A stretch of DNA of 64,000 bases. Source: Rhodococcus sp. 105337. Lineage in GTDB: Bacteria; Actinomycetota; Actinomycetes; Mycobacteriales; Mycobacteriaceae. Both the position numbers and the translations under genes were made by a program. Below are positions 25,237 to 32,167 of this stretch, piece by piece. The stretch is from contig NZ_JABAGQ010000013.1 in NCBI RefSeq assembly GCF_012844225.1, positions 62,001 through 126,000 on the forward strand. The letters are read 5' to 3'. Below the pieces are notes generated by a model that saw only the letters and a list, made by a program, of their open reading frames with translations, was not told the origin of the DNA and made no database searches. Position 1 is the first letter of the stretch, and each line of letters opens with the position of its first letter.

Positions 25237-26026
25237 GAACGCCTCGGCGACCGAGCAGGTCTGTGGTCTCGACGGTGACGACCGGCCTGACGCCGCGGAT
25301 CTCGTCTCCCTCGGCGAGCGCCTGACCGGCCTCCGCGTGCAGTGGCGTGAGCTGCACGACCTGGAAGCTCGACTCCGCAGCGAATTACACGCCTCGGGCA
25401 TCGAGCCGGAGGTTGTGCCGAAGCGGGCGGTGCGTGACATCGCAACGGCCCGACCTTCCTGGAGGGAGCGCCCGGTCACCGCCCGTCAAGTGCAGATCCT
25501 CGAACGGCTCGAAGCCGAGACGGATGCGACGTTTCCGGCTGGGTCGACCAGCACCCGTGGCCAGGCCTACGACCTGATCGCCTCGTTGCTGGCCGGCAAC
25601 ATCCCGCAGGCGCAGATCAGGGACCGGCTCGCAGGACCCCTGTTCATGTTCGGCCCCGACGTCGCCGAAGAACGCCCCGATCTGGTCGATGCGACCTCGG
25701 ACATTCCGCGTGCGCGTCTGGCTGCCGAGCTGCGCGGGAACATCATCCCGAATCTGCCTGCACTCGAGGCGCCGGATACCTCCGCATTGTTCACCGATGC
25801 CGGTGGATACTGTGCGTTGCGCTTGATCGACCATGTGGAGTCCGAGCTCCGCTACTTCCCGGTCCTCGGATGGGACTACACGCTCGACGGCGGTGCCTCG
25901 TTCACGCAATGCGGCCACAATGCTCGCGTAGCGACCGGCGCGATACTCGAGGCACGCGACAAGCCGGTCCCGGACTGGATCGAGCGCGTCTACCGCCCCT
26001 ACGCCCAGGCTGATCCCACCTCATGA
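25220..26026 (+). CDS. Uncharacterised protein with coiled-coil N-terminus
   Basis: Up to 268 residues. The start is uncertain: TTG 25220 overlaps the preceding small gene; GTG near 25336 is an internal alternative. An N-terminal helical stretch (RVQWRELHDLEARLRSELHA) looks like a coiled coil. A block VTARQVQILERLEAETDATF with a following TRGQAYDLI has the spacing of short Q-x-x-x-I-x-x-L helical motifs seen in DUF3072-like proteins, a weak resemblance only. The C-terminal half (DAGGYCALRLIDHVESELRYF, GWDYTLDGGASFTQCGHNA) is well conserved in style and may bind a ligand or metal, with two Cys and one His close together. Function unknown. Confidence 0.6.
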   Translation: MRCVAENASATEQVCGLDGDDRPDAADLVSLGERLTGLRVQWRELHDLEARLRSELHASGIEPEVVPKRAVRDIATARPSWRERPVTARQVQILERLEAETDATFPAGSTSTRGQAYDLIASLLAGNIPQAQIRDRLAGPLFMFGPDVAEERPDLVDATSDIPRARLAAELRGNIIPNLPALEAPDTSALFTDAGGYCALRLIDHVESELRYFPVLGWDYTLDGGASFTQCGHNARVATGAILEARDKPVPDWIERVYRPYAQADPTS

Positions 26027-26490
26027 CCGGGGTTACCGATTAGGTCCGGAACGACGAATCGCAACGCGATCGCGGAAGTGGTTGAAGAAGAGGGGCTTTC
26101 ACCGATCGCAGGCACGGGCACGGCAGTGCTTGCGCGAACCGGATTGCACTGCGCCGCAGTAGGATTCCTCCGGTAGATTCACTATCCCTTCGTGAAGAAT
26201 GACGTTCTGCAATGAGAGAACATTAGTATTACGCCCACGTATCCGCAAGGATTTCCGGGGAATTACTTTCCGAGTCGCCGAATTGCTTGGTGCCGTTGAC
26301 AAATGGCCGATGCTCCGTGACAGTGGGCGTGCACCGGGCGGCTTTGCTCCTCGAATCCGGTGAGATGTCATCTGTTCTGTCGGGCGCGCAGCGCTCGAAT
26401 CGAGTTCTGTCGATCCGTTGCACTGCGCATGGGTGGATGTGTGCGCGTGTGGTTCGGCTCGCCCCTTGTTCCGCACGTCGAGAGGTCCCC
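26027..26490. other. Long leader/intergenic region upstream of the ABC binding protein
   Basis: About 460 bases. The part 26160-26310 is noticeably AT-richer than its surroundings and includes TTGACA at 26296-26301, without a clear -10 at standard spacing. From about 26360 an open frame with frequent Cys codons (RCHLFCRARSARIEFCRS) runs toward the binding-protein start; it could be a short leader peptide but no convincing ribosome site was found. No known riboswitch fold was recognised. Confidence 0.4.
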
Positions 26491-28068
26491 ATGTTCCGAC
26501 CCCACCGCTTCCTACCCGCGATCGCGGCGGCCTGCGCCGCTGCCCTTCTGCTGACCTCCTGTGGCGGCGCCGAATCCGGCAACGTCGCCTCCGCGGCAGG
26601 CGCCGATGCCGGCGACCCCGTGGCGGGCGGCACCCTCCGCACCATCCAGATGGGCGAGCCGCGCAGCCTGGATCCGGCCGCACTCTCCAATACCTGGGCG
26701 CACCAGCCTGTGCTCGGCAACGCGCTCTACGGAACGCTGATGATCAACAATCTCGACACCCTCGACATCGAGTACAAGATGGCGACCGACTTCGCCACCA
26801 CGGACGGGGGAGCGACCTTCGACCTCGTCCTGCGCCCCGGGCTGACGTTCACGGACGGCACACCGCTCGACGCGGCTGCGGTCAAGTTCAACTGGGACCG
26901 GCTGCGCGACCCCGCGCTCGGATCGACCGCGATCCGGCAGGCCGCACAGGTGGCGTCTTCGGAGGTCGTCGATCCGACCACACTGAGGATTGCTTTGGCG
27001 GCACCCAATCCGCATTTTCCGCAGGGCATGCTCACTACCTCGATGAACTGGATCGCCTCGCCGGCCGCATTGCAGAAGGGCGCGGCGGAGTTCGACCGTG
27101 AGCCTGTGGGCGCCGGGCCGTTCTCCTTGGAGAACTGGGTGCGGGGTGACTCGATCGATCTGGTGAAGAACCCGGACTTCTGGGACGCACCCAAGCCGTA
27201 CCTCGACAAGCTCACCGTCCGCACCGTGGCCGACAACTCCCAGCGGTTCAACATGATCTCCACCGGCGGCGCCGATCTGTCTCTCGAAGCGAGCTGGGGA
27301 ACTCTGGCCAAGGCGGACGCAGCGGGTATCCCCGCCGAGGTCGTACCCGCAGGTGGCGGTCAGATCATGATCATGAACTCGGCGCGCGCGCCCTTCGACG
27401 ATGTGCGGGCCCGCCGGGCGGTATCCCTGGCGGCAGACCTCGACGCCCTCAACAGCGTCGTCTTCAACGGCGAGGGTGAGATCCCCGAGACCCTGTTCCC
27501 CGAGGGCTCCCCGTACTTCGCCGACATCCCGCTCGCGACGAGCGACAAGGAGACCGCGCAGCAACTGTTCGACGAACTGGCAGCAGAAGGCAAGCCGGTT
27601 TCGTTCACCTTCATGTCCTACCCCACGCAGGAAACGAAGGCGGCCGCCGAGTCGCTGCAGGCGCAACTCGGTGCGTTCGACAACGTCGAGGTCAAGGTCG
27701 AGGTGGTGGACTACGCCGCGGCGACGGCCCGCGCCGGCTCGCGCGACTTCGACATGGTGATCTCCTCTGCGATCACTCAGGATCCGGACTACGCGCTGTG
27801 GACCGCATTCCACGGTGACTCTCCCGGAAACTTCTCGGGTCTCGACGACCCGGAACTCAACGACGCCTTGGATGCCGGCCGCGTCGCCGAAGGGGCGGAC
27901 GAGCGCAAGGCAGCGTACGAGACAGCACAGAAGCGGCTCGTCGACCTGGTGCCCGGTATCTGGTACACCAAGGCCGCGCCCGCGGTGGTCTACAGCGAGA
28001 ACGTCCACGGCGTCCGGATGTTCACCCTCGGCTCACCGATGCCCGAAGAAATGTGGATGACGAACTGA
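26491..28068 (+). CDS. ABC transporter substrate-binding lipoprotein, family 5 (peptide/nickel/opine type)
   Basis: 525 residues; ATG at 26491 with GAGAGG six bases upstream. The signal peptide IAAACAAALLLTSCGG ends in a lipobox Cys at about residue 24. The SBP_bac_5 signature is present (GGTLRTIQMGEPRSLDPAAL, LYGTLM, LRPGLTFTDGTPLDAAAVKF) and the ligand-cleft segments VGAGPFSLENWVRGDSIDLV and YPTQETKAAAESLQAQL follow. Family 5 proteins deliver oligopeptides, metals chelates or small amides to an ABC importer. No permease or ATPase gene is in the neighbourhood, so it must work with a distant transporter or as a receptor. The SDR gene starts 29 bases after the stop and may be in the same operon. 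Confidence 0.88.
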   Translation: MFRPHRFLPAIAAACAAALLLTSCGGAESGNVASAAGADAGDPVAGGTLRTIQMGEPRSLDPAALSNTWAHQPVLGNALYGTLMINNLDTLDIEYKMATDFATTDGGATFDLVLRPGLTFTDGTPLDAAAVKFNWDRLRDPALGSTAIRQAAQVASSEVVDPTTLRIALAAPNPHFPQGMLTTSMNWIASPAALQKGAAEFDREPVGAGPFSLENWVRGDSIDLVKNPDFWDAPKPYLDKLTVRTVADNSQRFNMISTGGADLSLEASWGTLAKADAAGIPAEVVPAGGGQIMIMNSARAPFDDVRARRAVSLAADLDALNSVVFNGEGEIPETLFPEGSPYFADIPLATSDKETAQQLFDELAAEGKPVSFTFMSYPTQETKAAAESLQAQLGAFDNVEVKVEVVDYAAATARAGSRDFDMVISSAITQDPDYALWTAFHGDSPGNFSGLDDPELNDALDAGRVAEGADERKAAYETAQKRLVDLVPGIWYTKAAPAVVYSENVHGVRMFTLGSPMPEEMWMTN

Positions 28069-28096
28069 TCCGGTTCGTCACGGGAAAGGTGAAGCG

Positions 28097-28918
28097 ATGG
28101 AACTGTCTTCGGCGCGGCATGCATTCGTCACCGGCGGGGCCAGCGGGATCGGGCTCGGAATCGTCGACGCGCTGACGCAGCACGGGATCTCCGTGACGAT
28201 CGCCGATATCGATCGGCAGGCTGTCGAGGCGGTGACGGCCGAGCGGGGGCCCGCGATCTGCGGAGTCGGTCTGGATGTTCGCGATCGCGATTCCTGGGCG
28301 CAGGCGAAGGCCGACGCCGAATCGGTGTTCGGACCGGTGGACATTCTCGTCAACAACGCCGGGATCGGGTTCAACGGCCGCGACGTGGTGGATACGGACG
28401 CGGACGTTTTCGACCTGCTTGTTGCGATCGATCTGGCGGGAGTGTTCCACGGCGTCACCGCATTCGGTGCGCAGATGCGGGATGCGGGGCACGGGCACAT
28501 CGTCAACACGGCGTCGGTCATGGGGCTCACGGCGGGTGCTCCGGGCCGCGGTGCCTACAGCGCGGTGAAGAGTGCCGTCGTCTCCCTGTCGGAGGCGCTC
28601 CGTGCCGAGATGGCGTCACACGGCGTCGGCGTGTCCGTGCTGTGCCCGGGACTCGTGAGGTCGAACCTCGATGCGAACACCGCCCGGTTGGGAGGGCATG
28701 TGGAGGATGCTTCACACATCAAGGGCGCGGGAGATGTAGGGATGACACCGGCCGCGGCAGGGGCCTGCGTGGTGCGGGGGATCGCCGAGGATCTGCCCTA
28801 CATCGTCACGCACCCGGAATATCTCGGGTACATCGAGAAGCGAATGGACGCCATCAGAGCCGCGGTGGAGGCAGTGGCCGCGGTGGAGATCGGGAGCGGA
28901 GCAGGGCCGGTGGCCTGA
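28097..28918 (+). CDS. Short-chain dehydrogenase/reductase (classical SDR)
   Basis: 273 residues; ATG at 28097 with GAAAGGTGAAG upstream. The NAD(P)-binding motif AFVTGGASGIGLGIVD, the NNAG motif DILVNNAGIGFNG, the catalytic Ser (VNTASVMGLTAGAPG) and Tyr-Lys pair (YSAVKSAVVSLSEAL) are all present. The Asp after the second strand (TIADIDRQA) favours NAD(H). A C-terminal extension past CPGLVRSNLDANT resembles SDRs in Rhodococcus catabolic loci. Substrate unknown. It follows the binding-protein gene by 29 bases, so uptake and oxidation of the same compound is a reasonable guess. Confidence 0.88.
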   Translation: MELSSARHAFVTGGASGIGLGIVDALTQHGISVTIADIDRQAVEAVTAERGPAICGVGLDVRDRDSWAQAKADAESVFGPVDILVNNAGIGFNGRDVVDTDADVFDLLVAIDLAGVFHGVTAFGAQMRDAGHGHIVNTASVMGLTAGAPGRGAYSAVKSAVVSLSEALRAEMASHGVGVSVLCPGLVRSNLDANTARLGGHVEDASHIKGAGDVGMTPAAAGACVVRGIAEDLPYIVTHPEYLGYIEKRMDAIRAAVEAVAAVEIGSGAGPVA

Positions 28919-28959
28919 CCTGGCCGGCCGGTGCGCTGCTGAGTGGGAACAGTTCGAAA

Positions 28960-28999
28960 GACAAGTATTCTTGACATGAAATGACAAGCAGGCTTTACT
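28960..28999 (+). promoter_or_regulatory. Near-consensus promoter, probably giving a leaderless transcript, with an imperfect palindrome
   Basis: TTGACA at 28971-28976 and TTTACT at 28994-28999 are separated by 17 bases. Transcription would begin about six or seven bases later, at the ATG 29006, so the XRE gene mRNA is probably leaderless. GACAAG (28960-28965) and CTTGAC (28970-28975) form an imperfect palindrome around the -35 that could be the XRE operator. Confidence 0.6.
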
Positions 29000-29005
29000 T
29001 CTGGC

Positions 29006-29227
29006 ATGCCGGAGACACCGAGAGGCAACAAGGTCCGCGAGCTGCGCAAGCAGGCGCGCCTCACGCAGGCCGAACTCGGTACGGCAGTCGGGGTAAGCCG
29101 TCAGAGCATCGTCTCGACCGAGAAGGGTGATTACGCACCGAGTGTCTACCTCGCTCTGCGACTCGCTCGCACCCTCGGTACCACTGTCGAAGAACTGTTC
29201 CCACTCAACCCGGAGGGGCTCCCATGA
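29006..29227 (+). CDS. Small XRE-family helix-turn-helix regulator
   Basis: 73 residues. The whole protein is one HTH_3 domain: KVRELRKQARLTQAELGTAV, GVSRQSIVSTEKGDYAPSV and LALRLARTLGTTVEELFPL, very close to the YozG/CopG-neighbour type of small XRE regulators that pair with a membrane protein. No ribosome site precedes the ATG, in line with a leaderless transcript. The stop overlaps the next gene's start by four bases (ATGA at 29224-29227), so both are made together. It probably represses its own operon. Confidence 0.88.
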   Translation: MPETPRGNKVRELRKQARLTQAELGTAVGVSRQSIVSTEKGDYAPSVYLALRLARTLGTTVEELFPLNPEGLP

Positions 29228-29727
29228 CCGCGTTTCTCAAGGCTGCTCGTGTCGTCGCCGACCTCGACGACGACTTCTACCACGACGAACGGCAACGCGA
29301 TGTCTGGAACGAGGCCTCCGCGGTGGGGTTCCAGCTGTTCCAGTGGTGTGCCCTTGTGGTCGGGGCCGTCCTGCCGTGGGTCGCGGGCCGGGCCGGTGCC
29401 CACATCGCGATCGGTGTTCTGGCCACGTGGTTCGTCCTCTCGATGGTGACCATCGCCTATGCCCGCGCTCGAGATGTCGACGTCTACGCCACCGCGAAAA
29501 CGCTACGTCCGCGAACCGTTTTCGCGGTCGTGCTCTACCTGGCCGGTGTCGCCGGCATCTACGTGGAACTCGCGAACCCCGTCGGCTACGACAGCGCGAC
29601 CTGGGCAGGTATGGCCGTGGGGGCGTTCGTCGGCGCCGGTGCGGTGGCGGCTGTTCTGGTGTGGGTCCGCCGCCGCGACCGGCGCCGCGAAGCCGAGGAA
29701 GCAGCGCGGGACGAAACCGAGGTGTGA
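29224..29727 (+). CDS. Four-helix membrane protein paired with the XRE regulator
   Basis: 167 residues. Cytoplasmic N-terminus with an acidic/basic stretch (DLDDDFYHDERQRDVWNEAS), then four predicted membrane segments: FQLFQWCALVVGAVLPWVAG, IAIGVLATWFVLSMVTIAYA, VFAVVLYLAGVAGIYVEL and MAVGAFVGAGAVAAVLVWV, ending in a highly charged tail RRRDRRREAEEAARDE. Pairs of this kind (small XRE regulator plus integral membrane protein, DUF2178-like) are widespread; function unknown, envelope-stress sensing is often suggested. Coupled to the regulator by ATGA overlap. Confidence 0.82.
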   Translation: MTAFLKAARVVADLDDDFYHDERQRDVWNEASAVGFQLFQWCALVVGAVLPWVAGRAGAHIAIGVLATWFVLSMVTIAYARARDVDVYATAKTLRPRTVFAVVLYLAGVAGIYVELANPVGYDSATWAGMAVGAFVGAGAVAAVLVWVRRRDRRREAEEAARDETEV

Positions 29728-29757
29728 GCACGGGGCCCGCAAGTTTCGGTTAGTTTT

Positions 29758-29777
29758 TGCCCGCTGTGCGGGCATTT
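29758..29777. terminator. Rho-independent terminator
   Basis: Arms TGCCCGC (29758-29764) and GCGGGCA (29768-29774) with a TGT loop, followed by TTT and preceded by a T-run on the other side. It lies between convergent ends of the XRE/membrane operon and treY. Confidence 0.7.
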
Positions 29778-29803
29778 AACCACCAAGGTCAACAGACATC
29801 ATC

Positions 29804-32167
29804 TCAGTCGCGCACCAGCGCCGCCACCGGCAGCGCTGCGAAAAGATCTGCGGGCCGGACGGTTCCGGAGAATTGCCGTCCCGAGAGCGCATCTGTCCAG
29901 GATCCGGGCGGGAGGTGGAACACCGTGTCGCCCCAGCCCGTCGCAGCGAGAGCCGCGGTATGCCGCATCGACAAGGCGAGCACATCGACGTCGTCGGCCG
30001 TCGGGCCACGGCCGAACGCCAGGACGTGCTCGGCTCCCGGCCCGGCCGCAAACAACGGGACGTACGCGCCGTCCACGAAACTCTCCGGCTTCTCCCGGCG
30101 CAGCCGCAGCGCACTCTTCACGACCGTGAACTTCGCGGGCACCGAACCGGATTCGCCGAGCAAGCCCTTGCGGATCGCGAAATCCACCGGACGCCGGTTG
30201 TCTGGGTCGACGAGGGAGTCGTCCCACAGTTCCGTCCCCTGGTAGACATCGGGAACGCCCGGCCCGAGAAGCTGCAGGAGCTTCTGCCCGAGGGATGCCG
30301 CGGCGACATGCTGCTCGAGTTCGGCGACCAGTCCGGTGAGAGCCACACCGACGGGTCCGCCGCACACGGCATCGAGCCAGTCCGTGACGGCGCCCTCGAA
30401 CTCCGCGTCGACCTCTGTCCACGTGGAGCGGGTGCCGTTCTCGCGCAGCGCTTTCGTGGCGTAATTGTGGAGCCGCTCGCGCAGTTCCCCGGTGACAACA
30501 CCGTCGGCCGGCCACACCCCGAACAGTGTCTGCCAGAGGAACAGCCCGATGGCGGCGTCGGGCGGCGGCGCGATCGCATTCCATTCGCCGAGCCGCTGTG
30601 ACCACAGGTCGGAGACCTGGGACAGCACTCCGATACGAGCGCGCACGTCCTCGCTGCGTTTGGTGTCATGTGTCGACAACGTCGTCATCGCGCGGGGAAG
30701 ACGACGTGCACGTTGGGTCCAGGAAAGGTGGAATTCGGCTGCGCCGAGGGAGAAGCGGCCCGGCTGCCCGCCGACTTCCTGCAGGGACACGAGCCGGGCA
30801 GCCCGGTAGAACAGGCAGTCCTCCACCGCTTTCGCGGTTGCCGCGCCACAGACCTGGCCGAAGCGTGCGGCTGCTTCGCCTCCGGTCGCGAGCGCCGTTG
30901 TGAGCATCCGGAGGGCGGGCTCGAGGTCCGGCTTCTCCCGGGCGACCTCGCCGACGATGCGGGGGAGCATCGTGGCGAGCGGAGCATAGTCGGCGCGGTA
31001 GACGGGCACCCGCGCCGCGACCGTGGTCACCGCATCGCGCAGGACTGCGTCCGAGAGTTCCTGTGCGGAGCTGGCCGCGCCGTATCCGGCGGTGTCCTTC
31101 CGGATCGCGCGGACGAGCCGGGCCACCTCCGGAGCAAGTCCGGACCGCAGCACCGAGCACTTGAGGTCGCGTTCCTGGGAATGCAACCACGCGGCGTCCC
31201 CGTCGGAGCCGGTGTAGGTCCGGGACACCGCGGTGAGCGCCTTGTCGCCGCGGGGGTCGACGAACACCGCGGCGAGTTCGTCGAGTGCGTCGTACCCCGT
31301 GGTGCCGTCGACCGGCAACGTCATGTCGAGGGGCTCACCCTCGGCGAGGATCTTTTCGATCACCAGCCAGCGCTGCGGTCCGATCAAGGAGCGCAGGCGC
31401 TCGAGGTACGCCGACGGATCGGCGAGACCGTCGGGATGGTCGACCCGCAGGCCGTCGACGAGGTCGTCGTCGATCCACGACGCGACCTGGGCGTGCACCG
31501 CGTCGAACACCCGCGGATCCTCGACCCGCACCGCGGCCAGATCGTCCACGGTGAAGAAGCGCCGGTATCCGATCAACCCCGAATCCCAGGGCACCAGCCG
31601 GTACGCCTGGCGTGCATGGATTTCGGCCGGGGTTCCGTCGTCGGTTCCCGGTGCGATCGGGAATCGCTTGTCGTAGTAGGCGAGCACGGGTTCGTCACCC
31701 GTGCGATCCACCGTCAGTTCCTGCACCGCGTCGGCGGAACCCAGCACCGGAAGGGCGATCCGGCCGTCGGCACCGTTGTCCTCCGACCAGTCGATGTCGA
31801 AGAACGACGCGTACGCCGAGTCGCGGCCGCGCCGCAGCACGTCCCACCACCAGGCGTTCTGGCGTGGGTCGCCCACGCCCACATGGTTGGGGACGATGTC
31901 GACGATCACGCCCATTCCGCGCGAGCGCACCTCTCGTACGAGGTGTTCGAAACCCGCACGCCCCCCGAGTGCCGGCGACACTGTGGACGGATCGACGACG
32001 TCGTATCCGTGATTCGATCCGGTGGTGGCGGTGAGCAGGGGAGACAGGTACACGTGCGAGATCCCGAGGCCGTCGAGATAGTCGACGATGGAGACGGCGT
32101 CGGCGAACGTGAACGCGTCACCTCGCATCTGCAGCCGGTAGGTGGACAGCAACGGGAGTGAGGTCAT
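29804..32167 (-). CDS. treY: Malto-oligosyltrehalose synthase
   Basis: About 787 residues. TreY converts the reducing-end alpha-1,4 bond of maltodextrins into alpha,alpha-1,1. The GH13 barrel is recognised by STYRLQMRGDAFTFADAV, GISHVYLSPLLTA, GSNHGYDVVDP and VDIVPNHVGVGD; the catalytic Asp is in VDGLRVDHPDGLADP, the Glu in WLVIEKILAEGE, and STHDTKRSEDVRAR gives the final carboxylate. The C-terminus (GVPDVYQGTELWDDSLVDPD) is conserved. ATG at 32167 overlaps the treX stop (ATGA), so TreX and TreY are co-translated. A remote continuation of the frame upstream is antisense to treX and not part of the protein. Confidence 0.94.
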   Translation of the reverse strand: MTSLPLLSTYRLQMRGDAFTFADAVSIVDYLDGLGISHVYLSPLLTATTGSNHGYDVVDPSTVSPALGGRAGFEHLVREVRSRGMGVIVDIVPNHVGVGDPRQNAWWWDVLRRGRDSAYASFFDIDWSEDNGADGRIALPVLGSADAVQELTVDRTGDEPVLAYYDKRFPIAPGTDDGTPAEIHARQAYRLVPWDSGLIGYRRFFTVDDLAAVRVEDPRVFDAVHAQVASWIDDDLVDGLRVDHPDGLADPSAYLERLRSLIGPQRWLVIEKILAEGEPLDMTLPVDGTTGYDALDELAAVFVDPRGDKALTAVSRTYTGSDGDAAWLHSQERDLKCSVLRSGLAPEVARLVRAIRKDTAGYGAASSAQELSDAVLRDAVTTVAARVPVYRADYAPLATMLPRIVGEVAREKPDLEPALRMLTTALATGGEAAARFGQVCGAATAKAVEDCLFYRAARLVSLQEVGGQPGRFSLGAAEFHLSWTQRARRLPRAMTTLSTHDTKRSEDVRARIGVLSQVSDLWSQRLGEWNAIAPPPDAAIGLFLWQTLFGVWPADGVVTGELRERLHNYATKALRENGTRSTWTEVDAEFEGAVTDWLDAVCGGPVGVALTGLVAELEQHVAAASLGQKLLQLLGPGVPDVYQGTELWDDSLVDPDNRRPVDFAIRKGLLGESGSVPAKFTVVKSALRLRREKPESFVDGAYVPLFAAGPGAEHVLAFGRGPTADDVDVLALSMRHTAALAATGWGDTVFHLPPGSWTDALSGRQFSGTVRPADLFAALPVAALVRD

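Noticed and set aside
24417-25325. 302-codon plus-strand frame running over the amidohydrolase start and the following gap
   Set aside because: The first part is antisense to the amidohydrolase and the rest is Gly/Arg/Ser-rich low complexity; the frame starting at 25057 has a better ribosome site and protein-like composition.
26512-28008. 498-codon minus-strand open frame opposite the ABC binding protein
   Set aside because: Antisense shadow; Arg/Gly/Val-rich and motif-free, whereas the plus frame has lipobox and SBP_bac_5 blocks.
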